Assembly: GCF_024714475.1 (NCBI RefSeq)
Contig: NZ_JAMZMI010000002.1
Location: 434,001 to 498,000 of the forward strand
Length of the DNA: 64,000 nt
From: Marinoscillum sp. MHG1-6
GTDB lineage: Bacteria; Bacteroidota; Bacteroidia; Cytophagales; Cyclobacteriaceae
Direction of reading: 5' to 3'
The translations under genes and the position numbers were made by a program. Shown piece after piece: positions 8,407 to 16,647 of the stretch (the first letter of the stretch is position 1; each line of letters starts with the position of its first letter). The notes beneath the pieces are model-generated. The model did not search any database, was not told the DNA's origin, and saw only the letters and a list, made by a program, of their open reading frames with translations.

Positions 8407-9260
8407 TTGATCATTTTTTCGATAGGAACCACTAGCACACCTTCTGCTCCTGCTTCCCTCAATTTCTCAATATTTTCCCAAAAATCATCCTCGCTGATCA
8501 CAGAATGGATACTACTCCATCCCTTTTCAGCAAGCGGAAGTACCGTCGGGCTTCTCATCCCCGGTAGCAGATCAATGATCTTATCAATAGAATCGTTCGG
8601 TGCATTGAGAAGAACATATTTCTTATTCTTCCCTTCCAATACCGCATTGATTCGGAAAATCAATTGATTCAATATGTTCTTCTTATCAGTAGATAATGAT
8701 TTTGAAGCAACCATAACTGCTTCTGATTTCATCACCGTCTCCACTTCTTTCAATCCATTGGAAAGCAGCGTGCTTCCGGAACTTACAATATCACAGATCC
8801 CTTCAGCCAATCCGATGCCCGGAGCGATCTCAACTGATCCACTGATCTCATGCACGTCCGCTTTTACTCCCTTTTCATCCAGGAATTTTTTCAGGATAAC
8901 CGGATAAGAGGTAGCAAGGTTTTTTCCTTCAAAATAAGTGACATCCGTATAGCTGTCTTCTCTTGGAATGGCCAGAGATAATCTACATTTAGAAAATCCA
9001 AGGTATTTGACCACTTCAATGTCCTTTCCGTACTCTTCGTGTACATTTTGTCCGACGATCCCAATATCAGCAATCCCATCTTCCACATATCCGGGAATGT
9101 CATCATCTCTCAAAAACAAAAATTCGATAGGAAAATTATGAGATTGAGCTTTCAGCTTTTTGGCTCCGTTATTGAATTTAATACCGCACTCATTGAAAAG
9201 TTTCAAGGAATCTTCGCTAAGTCTGCCCGACTTCTGAACTGCTACTTTGAGTAATGACAT
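8403..9260 (-). CDS. hisG: ATP phosphoribosyltransferase, long form
   Basis: A 285-residue HisG, the committed step of histidine synthesis (ATP + PRPP to phosphoribosyl-ATP). The length fits the long form that carries a C-terminal ACT-like regulatory domain and is feedback-inhibited by histidine without HisZ. Motifs include KSGRLSEDS at the start, RDDDIPGYV, the signature EGICDIVSSGSTLLSNGLKE, and a C-terminal EGVLVVPIEKM. It is first of hisGDC and is preceded by a His-rich leader ORF (9334-9378) with flanking complementary arms. Confidence 0.97.
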   Translation of the reverse strand: MSLLKVAVQKSGRLSEDSLKLFNECGIKFNNGAKKLKAQSHNFPIEFLFLRDDDIPGYVEDGIADIGIVGQNVHEEYGKDIEVVKYLGFSKCRLSLAIPREDSYTDVTYFEGKNLATSYPVILKKFLDEKGVKADVHEISGSVEIAPGIGLAEGICDIVSSGSTLLSNGLKEVETVMKSEAVMVASKSLSTDKKNILNQLIFRINAVLEGKNKKYVLLNAPNDSIDKIIDLLPGMRSPTVLPLAEKGWSSIHSVISEDDFWENIEKLREAGAEGVLVVPIEKMIK

Positions 9261-9296
9261 GATAATAATTAAATGAAAAAAATGTAAAGAAAGTTA

Positions 9297-9375
9297 AGTA
9301 TAGCAACTATGGGATACCGATGTAGATGGGGTATCAATGGTGGACGTGATGATGATGGTGCTGTCTTGCTATACT
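9297..9375 (-). promoter_or_regulatory. Candidate his attenuator: complementary arms flanking the His leader ORF
   Basis: On the minus strand AGTATAGCAA (9375-9366, leader codons 2-4 plus one base) is perfectly complementary to TTGCTATACT (9306-9297). Nested inside are GATACC (9335-9330, touching the leader stop) and GGTATC (9318-9313), a second perfect hairpin. The 3' arm is followed by T-rich RNA with a T7 run at 9282-9276, before the hisG start. A ribosome stalled on the His codons would cover the 5' arm and stop it pairing; completed translation would free it. The arms are seen; terminator activity is inferred and imperfect, since the T7 run lies 14 nt beyond the stem. Confidence 0.6.
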
Positions 9376-9378
9376 CAT
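9334..9378 (-). CDS. His operon leader peptide (14 aa, seven His)
   Basis: The minus-strand ORF reads MSIARQHHHHHVHH and then TGA. Five His codons in a row, a Val and two more His sit about 75 bp upstream of hisG, exactly where a translational attenuator of histidine synthesis would place them. Both CAC and CAT codons are used. Clustered codons for the pathway product are the hallmark of leader peptides that sense charged tRNA-His. Start and stop are exact; the function is inferred from position, composition and the complementary arms around it. Confidence 0.85.
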   Translation of the reverse strand: MSIARQHHHHHVHH

Positions 9379-9382
9379 GTTG

Positions 9383-9415
9383 CAAATTTATAATGCCACA
9401 GAGAAATTATTCAAC
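9383..9415 (-). promoter_or_regulatory. Candidate Bacteroidota promoter for the his leader and hisGDC
   Basis: On the minus strand TAAATTTG (9390-9383) matches the Bacteroidota -7 consensus TAnnTTTG, with GTTG (9415-9412) 21 nt upstream as a -33 TTTG-like box. The expected transcription start falls within a few bases of the leader ATG at 9378, so the leader could be translated from an almost leaderless mRNA. The consensus is short, so support is moderate. Confidence 0.5.
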
Positions 9416-9423
9416 CAAAAAGC

Positions 9424-9450
9424 AAATAAAAAAACCCCGATCTCTCGGGG
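9424..9450 (-). terminator. Intrinsic terminator after the UspA-type gene
   Basis: CCCCGA (9435-9440) and TCGGGG (9445-9450) form a stem with a 4-nt loop. Read on the minus strand it is followed by a T-rich tail (TTTTTTTATTT). It ends the uspA-type transcript just upstream of the his promoter. Confidence 0.85.
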
Positions 9451-9459
9451 CTCAGTATT

Positions 9460-10314
9460 TTATTCGGCATCCAGACCAAATGTCCAGACCGGAATTTTAG
9501 AATGGTTGACCACATCCTCGGCAATACTGCCATTAATAAAATGACCAACTCCTCTCCTTTGATTTGTACCCAGTGCTATTAAATCCGCTCCCATATCTTC
9601 TGCATAAGCGACGATTCCATCTTCTTCATTCGTATGATTGTAGATATCCAGGGAATAATTCTTAAGGTCAAACTTCTCTACAAAATTGCTCATTTGCTTC
9701 ATGTCATGGCGCGTAGTAGTAAAGCTCGCCGGGGTATTGATCTTCACAATTTTAAGCTCGGCATCAAAGGCCGCCTGTAGCCTCTTGATATGTTCTACAA
9801 ACGATGCTGGTACTTCATAGAAATTCGAAGCAAATACAATATCCTGAACAGAACTCACGTTTGATTCTTCACTCAGCGTAATCACAGGACATTTTGAATA
9901 CCTAACCATACGCTCTGCATTGGAACCAACCAAGAACTCTTCTGCTCCACTTACACCGGATGTTCCCATTACCACCAACTCCACACCGGTAGTAGTGATT
10001 TCATTCGTGATCTCATGGAAGGGCTGACCAAGAACAATTTTATAATTTAAATCAATGTCTTTGTATTTTGCATCCGCCATCAACGCCTTCATCTTTTCCT
10101 CCATGGTGATCATCATCTGTTTGATATAGACCGCCTCCATGGGGTCATAATCAACAATTCCCATGGTTTTGATCGTGTCCGGAGTGGGGTGTTCGATTAC
10201 GTTAATGAGATTGACGGTACAATGTTCTTTGACTTTACGAGCCAAATCCGCAGCAAAATTCAGTGCGTGAAGCGCTACATCTGAAAAGTCGTAGGGGACA
10301 AGAATCTTATTCAT
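9460..10314 (-). CDS. Universal stress protein with tandem Usp domains
   Basis: A 284-residue protein made of two UspA-like domains (about 1-145 and 150-284). It starts MNKILVPYDFSDVALHALNFA, the usual Usp beginning. Each half carries an ATP-binding-type glycine loop: GTSGVSGAEEFLVGSNAE in the first and GTNQRRGVGHFINGSIAE in the second. Tandem Usp proteins are widespread in Bacteroidota and linked to stress or stationary phase; no specific role can be read. It lies 73 bp downstream of menA and is followed by a clear terminator. Confidence 0.92.
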   Translation of the reverse strand: MNKILVPYDFSDVALHALNFAADLARKVKEHCTVNLINVIEHPTPDTIKTMGIVDYDPMEAVYIKQMMITMEEKMKALMADAKYKDIDLNYKIVLGQPFHEITNEITTTGVELVVMGTSGVSGAEEFLVGSNAERMVRYSKCPVITLSEESNVSSVQDIVFASNFYEVPASFVEHIKRLQAAFDAELKIVKINTPASFTTTRHDMKQMSNFVEKFDLKNYSLDIYNHTNEEDGIVAYAEDMGADLIALGTNQRRGVGHFINGSIAEDVVNHSKIPVWTFGLDAE

Positions 10315-10387
10315 TTTTAAGGTTTTTATGTGACATTCCTAAGTTAACCAATTATCTGTTCTGTGCAATTGGCGGAACATCAAACCT

Positions 10388-11290
10388 TTACAGCAGCGCC
10401 CAACCAAAAAGCACCACGTATAATAACGTTGTGAGTGCCATTTGTTTCAAAAAGGGGTCTAATTCTTGGGAAGTTTTTTTAGTATAAACAGCCCTGGCAT
10501 TAATAAAAACCAAAGGAGTCACCAATAAAAAGAGCCACCCGCTCCATTGAAATTCATGCAGAACACCATAAACAACGGAGGTGAGTAGTCCGCTAAGGAG
10601 AAGAAACCAATGATAAACCACTGCTTTTGACCTCCCTAATCGGACCGGAATACTGTATTTGCCAGTTTTCCTATCGGACTCTATATCTCGAATATTATTA
10701 ACATTTAATACCGCCACGGAAAAAAGACCGCATGTGGTGGCAGGAAGCAACAAATCCATTGAAATACTTTGTGCATACAGGAAATAGGTACCAAGGACCC
10801 CTACATACCCAAAAAATATAAGCACAAAAAGGTCCCCAAAACCGGCATATCCATAGGGATTCTTACCCACGGTATATTTTATTGCCGCCGCAATGGCTCC
10901 GAAGCCCATCACCAAAAAGGTGAGCGTATATCCCCATTGGTCAGGCAGGGAATAAATAATAAGTGCAACGCCACTGATTAAAGCCAAACCAGCACAGATA
11001 AAAAGAGCAGATTTCATTTCCGCCTGAGATATCAGACCAGTCTGAACGGTTCGACTTGGTCCCTCCCTTTCATCACCATCCACCCCAGACCTGGCATCAC
11101 CATAGTCATTGGCCAGGTTGGAGAGTACCTGCAAAAACAGGGTAGTCAATAGACTTAGACCGAGAATAACACCATTAAAATAATCTGAAGCAGAGGCTAA
11201 AAATGCACCCAACAAGATTGATGAAAAAGCCAACGGAAGGGTTCTCAATCGAAAGGCCTGAATCCATGCTTTGGTTTTAGATGCACTCAT
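10388..11290 (-). CDS. menA: 1,4-dihydroxy-2-naphthoate polyprenyltransferase
   Basis: A 300-residue UbiA-superfamily membrane enzyme that attaches the prenyl chain to DHNA in menaquinone synthesis. The first Asp-rich motif (LANDYGDARSGVDGDEREGP, near residue 60) and the second (NNIRDIESDRKTGK, near residue 200) are both present, separated by several hydrophobic helices. The N-terminal WIQAFRLRTLPLAFS is typical of MenA. It starts 3 bp after argS and ends the overlapping arginine-related run. Other men genes are not in the window. Confidence 0.93.
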   Translation of the reverse strand: MSASKTKAWIQAFRLRTLPLAFSSILLGAFLASASDYFNGVILGLSLLTTLFLQVLSNLANDYGDARSGVDGDEREGPSRTVQTGLISQAEMKSALFICAGLALISGVALIIYSLPDQWGYTLTFLVMGFGAIAAAIKYTVGKNPYGYAGFGDLFVLIFFGYVGVLGTYFLYAQSISMDLLLPATTCGLFSVAVLNVNNIRDIESDRKTGKYSIPVRLGRSKAVVYHWFLLLSGLLTSVVYGVLHEFQWSGWLFLLVTPLVFINARAVYTKKTSQELDPFLKQMALTTLLYVVLFGWALL

Positions 11291-11293
11291 GAA

Positions 11294-13084
11294 CTACATT
11301 CTTTCCGGAACCTCAATACCCAACAGGCTCATGCCCTTTCGGATCACTTTCGCAACTGATGCAGATAGTGCAACACGCATCTTCATTTTTTCCTTATCCT
11401 CCTCGCCAAAAATCTGCACCTCCTGGTAGAAGCCGTTATATTCTTTGGCCACTTCATAGACGAAGTTGGCGATAAATGCCGGCGAATAGGACTCAGCAGC
11501 CTCTCTTACTACTTCAGGGAAAGTCACGAGCTTTGAAATAATCTCCAGTTCTCTTGGATGCAAAGAGTCAACTTTAGATGTGTCAAATTCTGTTTCGACT
11601 CCTAGCCCTTCAGCACGACGAAGAATGGCTGAAATTCGAGCATGAGTGTACTGAATGAAAGGTCCGGTATGCCCCTGAAATTCAATAGACTCTTGAGGAT
11701 TAAAGAGCATGCGCTTCTTAGGATCAACTTTTAGCAAGAAGTATTTTAATGCTCCCAACCCTAACGTGCGATAAAGATTTTGAGCCTCTGTTTCTGACAA
11801 CCCTTCGATCTTTCCTAACTCTCTCGTCTGCTTCTCAGCAGTATCGAACATCTCTTGCATCAGGTCATCCGCATCCACAACCGTTCCTTCGCGAGATTTC
11901 ATTTTACCGGAGGGCAAATCCACCATGCCGTAGGAAAGGTGATAAAGACCACCGGCATACGGACGCTCCAGTTTTTCCATGATTTTGAACAGCACCTTAA
12001 AGTGATAATCCTGCTCATTGCCCACTACATATACTGACTTATCGAAAGGAAAATCATTGTGTTTGTAATCGCATGTTCCGATGTCCTGAGTGATATAAAC
12101 GGAAGTACCATCACCCCTCAAAACCAATTTTTCGTCCATCTTCTCTCCTCTCAAATCAATCCAGGTAGAATTATCCTCTTTTTTGAAGAAAATGTTCTTC
12201 TTAATGCCTTCATCCACTATGTCCTTACCTAGCAGATAGGTTTCAGATTCATGATAGATTTTGTCGAAGTCGATGCCCATCGTTTTATAAGACGCATCAA
12301 AACCTTTATAGACCCATCCATTCATTTTTTTCCAAAGCGCAACAGTCTCGTCGTCTCCATCTTCCCACTTTTGCAACATGGTTTGGGCTTCCAGCATCAA
12401 GGGAGCTTTTTTCTTGGCTTCCTCCTGGTCCATACCTTCTTCAATAAGCTCAAGCATCTCCTTTTTGTACTCCTGATCGAACTTAACATAGTATTTTCCG
12501 ATCAGGTGGTCGCCTTTTATTCCGGAAGTTTCCGGCGTCTCCCCCTCTCCAAACTTCTTATAAGCAAGCATGGATTTACAAATATGGATGCCGCGGTCAT
12601 TCACCAGGTTGACTTTCATAACATCGTAACCCGCAGCTGCCAATATTTTGGATACCGAATCACCAAGAAAATTATTTCGAAGGTGTCCAAGGTGAAGTGG
12701 CTTGTTGGTGTTGGGAGAGGAAAATTCCACCATCACTTTTTGACCATTAGAAGGCAGGTCTCCATAGGTCTTCAGTCTGTTGACCTGCTGTAGCTGTGTC
12801 AACCAGAATTCATCCGAAATCGTCAAATTCAAAAAACCTTTCACCACGTTGAAAGCACTCACAATCCGACTATGCTTGATGAGGTAATCTCCAATTTGAG
12901 TACCCAAATCCTCCGGTTTTTGTCTGGTTTCCTTTAAAAAGGGAAAAACCACCAAGGTATGTGTACCCTCGAAATCCTTTCTGGTAGGTTGTAGTGAAAT
13001 CTTGTCTGACGGGACATTCAGGCTGAAAATATCCTTAAATGCTGCCGATATACCTTCGCTCAGTTGCGATTCTATGTTACTCAT
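11294..13084 (-). CDS. argS: Arginyl-tRNA synthetase
   Basis: A 596-residue class I aminoacyl-tRNA synthetase. An N-terminal tRNA-binding Arg-N domain (to about residue 100) is followed by SSPNTNKPLHLGHLRN, holding the HIGH-type motif HLGH. The KMSKS counterpart is GKMKSREGTVVDADD, the altered form usual in ArgRS, and the C-terminal DALR anticodon-binding domain contains GPFIQYTHARISAILRR. Its start overlaps the ctlX-like stop by 4 bp. It thus sits in one run with two guanidine-superfamily hydrolases. Confidence 0.98.
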   Translation of the reverse strand: MSNIESQLSEGISAAFKDIFSLNVPSDKISLQPTRKDFEGTHTLVVFPFLKETRQKPEDLGTQIGDYLIKHSRIVSAFNVVKGFLNLTISDEFWLTQLQQVNRLKTYGDLPSNGQKVMVEFSSPNTNKPLHLGHLRNNFLGDSVSKILAAAGYDVMKVNLVNDRGIHICKSMLAYKKFGEGETPETSGIKGDHLIGKYYVKFDQEYKKEMLELIEEGMDQEEAKKKAPLMLEAQTMLQKWEDGDDETVALWKKMNGWVYKGFDASYKTMGIDFDKIYHESETYLLGKDIVDEGIKKNIFFKKEDNSTWIDLRGEKMDEKLVLRGDGTSVYITQDIGTCDYKHNDFPFDKSVYVVGNEQDYHFKVLFKIMEKLERPYAGGLYHLSYGMVDLPSGKMKSREGTVVDADDLMQEMFDTAEKQTRELGKIEGLSETEAQNLYRTLGLGALKYFLLKVDPKKRMLFNPQESIEFQGHTGPFIQYTHARISAILRRAEGLGVETEFDTSKVDSLHPRELEIISKLVTFPEVVREAAESYSPAFIANFVYEVAKEYNGFYQEVQIFGEEDKEKMKMRVALSASVAKVIRKGMSLLGIEVPERM

Positions 13085-14028
13085 AATGCTCGATTCGGCT
13101 GCAAAAATATCTCAGCCATCATACATCTGGCACTTCCTCCGCCATATTTTTCGATAGTAGGAAGTGGATGATGTATTAAATCACCATGGTTGCGAAGCTC
13201 TTTTAACTGATGATGGTCTAATGATTGGTAGGCACTTTCGGACATAACAACGAACCGTTTTTCATCCTTGTTCTTTACCTGAAGCATATTCCCGGCAAAT
13301 TGATCGATCTGTGCTTCAACAATTTCTATGATTGTTTTCCCTGTGTTTTGAAATGATTTTCGAAGCATTTCCTGTTCGCCCGGATCATCTATGCAGTCCA
13401 GGCAAATCAATACAAACTCCTCTCCCATACACATCATCACATTCGTATGGTAAATCGGAAGTCTCTTGTCTTCTACGGTTTGATAAGCGGTAAATGTGAT
13501 TACCTCAAATCCTGTTTTGTCTGAAAAATCCATTAAAACCTCCTGCTGAGTACGGTCAGAAATGGAGGCATAAGCCAGATGATTGGGCCGGTCCATGATG
13601 ATACTCCCGGTCCCCTCCAGAAAATGTCCTTTAGTCTCCCAATGAGTAAAAGAATGGATTTTGCTGATTTGAAAATCATTTTGCAACGCATCGACAATAT
13701 CCATTCTTACTTCCTTCCTTCTGTTCTCTGCAAACATTGGGTAGAAGTAAACTGTCCCATCTTCATGGAAAGAATTCCAGTTGTTGCAAAAGATGGAATC
13801 CGGTGTTCCATTCTTTTCATCATCCTCAAAGACGATCACATTGATGCCATGAGCCCTCAGCTTAAAAACAAACCCATCAAACTCAACCATCGCATGTTTT
13901 TGAATGGTCTCAGCCGATTCCACATCACCCGAAGCCTGCTGAAAGAAATTATTGATGGCAGTCTCTTCATTTTTTTGAAATGCTGCCGGGCGTACCATCA
14001 TGATCGTATTGGTTACTTGCTCAGGCAT
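13081..14028 (-). CDS. ctlX: CtlX-like citrulline/arginine hydrolase
   Basis: A 315-residue member of the guanidine-modifying (arginine deiminase fold) superfamily, close in layout to CtlX proteins linked to citrulline breakdown. The start MPEQVTNTIMMVRPAAF has the family MVRP motif. Putative active-site elements are the EGTGSIIMDR block (acidic), HTNVMMCMG (His, near residue 195) and the catalytic Cys in GGGSARCMMAEIFL near the C terminus. The substrate is inferred: arginine-derived or citrulline. It overlaps the upstream deiminase-like gene by 8 bp and argS by 4 bp, implying one transcript with coupled translation. Confidence 0.8.
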   Translation of the reverse strand: MPEQVTNTIMMVRPAAFQKNEETAINNFFQQASGDVESAETIQKHAMVEFDGFVFKLRAHGINVIVFEDDEKNGTPDSIFCNNWNSFHEDGTVYFYPMFAENRRKEVRMDIVDALQNDFQISKIHSFTHWETKGHFLEGTGSIIMDRPNHLAYASISDRTQQEVLMDFSDKTGFEVITFTAYQTVEDKRLPIYHTNVMMCMGEEFVLICLDCIDDPGEQEMLRKSFQNTGKTIIEIVEAQIDQFAGNMLQVKNKDEKRFVVMSESAYQSLDHHQLKELRNHGDLIHHPLPTIEKYGGGSARCMMAEIFLQPNRAL

Positions 14029-14947
14029 ATGTTCTTTTTAGTGGCAATGTGGAACATCTCAACAAACCTTCCTGCTTGGCAATCTCCGCATACGGAATTT
14101 CCTCCACCGTCATACCTTGAGCCCTGAGCCATTGATTGAGCCTCGTAAACCCCCGCTCAGAAACAACCACATCCGGAGAAATGGAAAAGACATTACTGTT
14201 CATAAAGTACATCTCTTCCTTATCGATATGAAACAGGTTCTGTTCACCAAATAGTTCAACCAAAAATTGGTATTCAGATTCCTCCAAAAATCCCTCTCGA
14301 TGGATGATTGCATTACCTCTTCCCACCGGTTGAAAACAACAATCTAAATGCAGTGCATTATCCTTCGCATTGGTATTGGACTTCCGAAGGTTGAAGGCTA
14401 TCACTTTTTTTTGAGGAAAGAAGCTTTCCAGAAACCGCACACCGGCCTCATTGGTCCGCGCCGTTATGAAATCCGGGTAATCGGCACCACGATAGGTACC
14501 AACAAAAATATAGTCCCCCCATAGCATGACATCACCCCCCTCAATATGTACATCCTCCTGAAGCCTTACCACCTTATCCGGATTGACCTGTCTGACCACA
14601 TAATCGATAGCTTCCAATTCCTTTTCCCGCTTAGGAAGAATATTGGACTTAATGAGGTAATCATCTACAACGAATGCAATGTCCCGGGTAAATATCTGGT
14701 TACAGTCTTTGAGTACTTCCGGTCGGTAAACTTTTACCCCATACTTTTCGAAAACCTTGCAGAAGGCATCCATCTCCCTGATCATATCCTGCTCCTTAGG
14801 ATATGTACCTGCATTGATATGCTCTATCGACTTGGGATCATAGGCCTCATGAAGCTTGGGAACACCTCCCGAGCTCTCTGCTGTACCCAGCACCACAGCC
14901 TCTAAAGGAGCGGTTTCATCTCTTATATCCAAACCTATCATTGTCAT
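14021..14947 (-). CDS. Arginine deiminase / dimethylargininase-family protein
   Basis: A 308-residue member of the amidinotransferase/DDAH/ADI superfamily. Expected catalytic features are present: FTRDIAF, HIEGGDVMLWGDYIFVG (acidic substrate-binding loop), LHLDCCFQPVGRG (catalytic His-x-Asp) and a C-terminal LLRCSTLPLKR with the nucleophilic Cys. Whether it acts on arginine, methylated arginine or as an amidinotransferase cannot be decided from motifs. It heads the minus-strand run with ctlX, argS and menA and is divergent from arginine decarboxylase across 266 bp, so arginine metabolism is the natural context. Confidence 0.82.
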   Translation of the reverse strand: MTMIGLDIRDETAPLEAVVLGTAESSGGVPKLHEAYDPKSIEHINAGTYPKEQDMIREMDAFCKVFEKYGVKVYRPEVLKDCNQIFTRDIAFVVDDYLIKSNILPKREKELEAIDYVVRQVNPDKVVRLQEDVHIEGGDVMLWGDYIFVGTYRGADYPDFITARTNEAGVRFLESFFPQKKVIAFNLRKSNTNAKDNALHLDCCFQPVGRGNAIIHREGFLEESEYQFLVELFGEQNLFHIDKEEMYFMNSNVFSISPDVVVSERGFTRLNQWLRAQGMTVEEIPYAEIAKQEGLLRCSTLPLKRTYA

Positions 14948-15024
14948 CCATGGGTTTAGGACGAATGTATAGGATGAACAACATACATGCAGATTAAGAT
15001 TCTGAAAAGGAATTATAAATTTAT

Positions 15025-15177
15025 ATGGATGGCATACTTTGGGTACAGCCTGTCAATATCCAACTATTTACATTTATATTAGTTGCCATTAGCGTACACG
15101 TTTATTGGACATTTGATCCTAATGATTGCCTGTTATTTTTATATGCATGGTTATCATGTATTCGCTTTTTTTTCTGA
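15025..15177 (+). CDS. Possible 50-aa hydrophobic small protein (uncertain)
   Basis: An ATG at 15025 opens a 50-codon frame in the 266 bp between the deiminase-like gene and arginine decarboxylase. It is rich in aliphatic and aromatic residues, with a central stretch (QLFTFILVAISVHVYW) long enough to span a membrane and a second hydrophobic end rich in Phe. It stops 36 bp before the speA ATG on the same strand. There is no homology evidence, and the region is AT-rich, so chance is possible. Confidence 0.25.
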   Translation: MDGILWVQPVNIQLFTFILVAISVHVYWTFDPNDCLLFLYAWLSCIRFFF

Positions 15178-15213
15178 TCATTGTGTCCTGTTTTTTGAAC
15201 TCAATTTTGATTG

Positions 15214-16608
15214 ATGAAATCTTATTCGGACCTGATTGAACAAACCTTTTATTTTCCGACCAAGGAATTCACGGTAAAGGACAATCTTCTCAACTTCCAT
15301 GGTGTTAACCTGATGGATATTATCAAGGAGTATGGTACTCCTTTAAAATTGACTTATCTTCCTAAAATCAGCGAAAACATTCAGTATGCGAAGCAAATAT
15401 TCAATGCTGCAATAAAAAAGCATGATTATCAAGGTACATATACCTATTGTTATTGTACCAAGTCGTCGCATTTTGAATTCGTCCTGGAGGAAGGCTTGAA
15501 AAACGATATCCATATCGAAACTTCCTCAGCGTTTGATATTCCGATCATCAGGAGCCTGTATGATTCCGGGAAAATTGACAAAAAGAAGATCATCGTGTGC
15601 AATGGATACAAGCGTCCATTATATGTTCAATATATCTCCGAACTGATCAACGATGGCTTTGAAAACTGTATCCCGGTTCTCGACAACCTGATGGAGTTGG
15701 ATTACTATCATGAAAACATCAAGAAACCGTACAATGTTGGCATCAGGATCGCAGCTGATGAGGAACCAAATTTCGCCTTTTACACCTCAAGGCTGGGGAT
15801 AAGATATGGAGACATCATCCCCCATTATAAAGAGAAGATCCAGGGCACCAATGCCCGATTAAAAATGCTTCACTTTTTCATCAACACAGGAATCAAGGAC
15901 AGTGCCTATTACTGGAGTGAGCTGAGCCGATTTGTATATAAATACTGTGAGCTAAAAAAGATATGCCCGGAGCTGGATACTATTGACGTTGGAGGCGGCT
16001 TCCCAATACGGAACTCCCTACACTTCGAATACGACTATGAATACATGGCAGAGCAGATCGTTCGAAATATCAAATGGATCTGCCAGAAAAACCATGTGGA
16101 CGTTCCTAATATTATCACTGAGTTTGGCTCCTTCACCGTTGGAGAAAGTGGTGCAACTATCTACTCGGTGTTGGATCAAAAGCTTCAAAATGACAAAGAA
16201 CTGTGGTACATGATGGATGGCTCCTTCATTACGCATATGCCAGATGTCTGGGGTCTCAGCCATAAATTCATCCTGCTTCCGGTTAATCATTGGGATAACA
16301 TGTTCCACAAGGTAAATATCGGAGGGCTTACCTGTGATAGTCAGGACTATTACGACTCTGAGGCCCATATCGGAGAGGTCTTTCTTCCGATGATCGATGA
16401 TGAGGAGACACTTTATTTTGGGTTCTTTAACACAGGAGCTTACCAGGAATCTCTTGGAGGATACGGAGGTATTCAACACTGCCTGATCCCTGCTCCCAAA
16501 CATGTGATTGTGGATAGAGACGAACAGGGAAATATTGTCACCGAACTCTTTGCTCCTGAACAGGATAGCGAAAGCATGCTTAGAATATTGGGTTACAAAA
16601 AGGCCTAG
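15214..16608 (+). CDS. speA: Arginine decarboxylase (Bacteroidota short type, PLP fold III)
   Basis: A 464-residue fold-type III PLP decarboxylase making agmatine from arginine. The PLP lysine lies in TYCYCTKSSHFEF near residue 90; the glycine-rich phosphate loop is DTIDVGGGFPIRN; the C-terminal catalytic Cys is in GGLTCDSQDYYDSE, and GFFNTGAYQESLGGYGG closes the active site. It is much shorter than the enterobacterial SpeA but matches the form common in Bacteroidota. I use the ATG at 15214; a TTG lies directly before it. The polyprenol mannosyltransferase follows 39 bp downstream. Arginine is preferred over ornithine or diaminopimelate because of the family form and the arginine context. Confidence 0.85.
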   Translation: MKSYSDLIEQTFYFPTKEFTVKDNLLNFHGVNLMDIIKEYGTPLKLTYLPKISENIQYAKQIFNAAIKKHDYQGTYTYCYCTKSSHFEFVLEEGLKNDIHIETSSAFDIPIIRSLYDSGKIDKKKIIVCNGYKRPLYVQYISELINDGFENCIPVLDNLMELDYYHENIKKPYNVGIRIAADEEPNFAFYTSRLGIRYGDIIPHYKEKIQGTNARLKMLHFFINTGIKDSAYYWSELSRFVYKYCELKKICPELDTIDVGGGFPIRNSLHFEYDYEYMAEQIVRNIKWICQKNHVDVPNIITEFGSFTVGESGATIYSVLDQKLQNDKELWYMMDGSFITHMPDVWGLSHKFILLPVNHWDNMFHKVNIGGLTCDSQDYYDSEAHIGEVFLPMIDDEETLYFGFFNTGAYQESLGGYGGIQHCLIPAPKHVIVDRDEQGNIVTELFAPEQDSESMLRILGYKKA

Positions 16609-16647
16609 CAACAAAAAGAATATTATTTTGCAGCCCTAACTGAGACT

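Noticed and set aside
9309-9500. 63-codon plus-strand frame
   Set aside because: Covers the his leader, promoter and terminator on the other strand; not protein-like.
12251-12793. 180-codon plus-strand frame
   Set aside because: It lies entirely opposite argS, which is strongly supported by motifs; composition is that of a shadow frame.
13579-14127. 182-codon plus-strand frame
   Set aside because: Antisense to the ctlX-like gene and its upstream neighbour; no recognisable domain.
16018-16614. 198-codon minus-strand frame
   Set aside because: Antisense to arginine decarboxylase, whose PLP and Cys motifs are in the plus frame.
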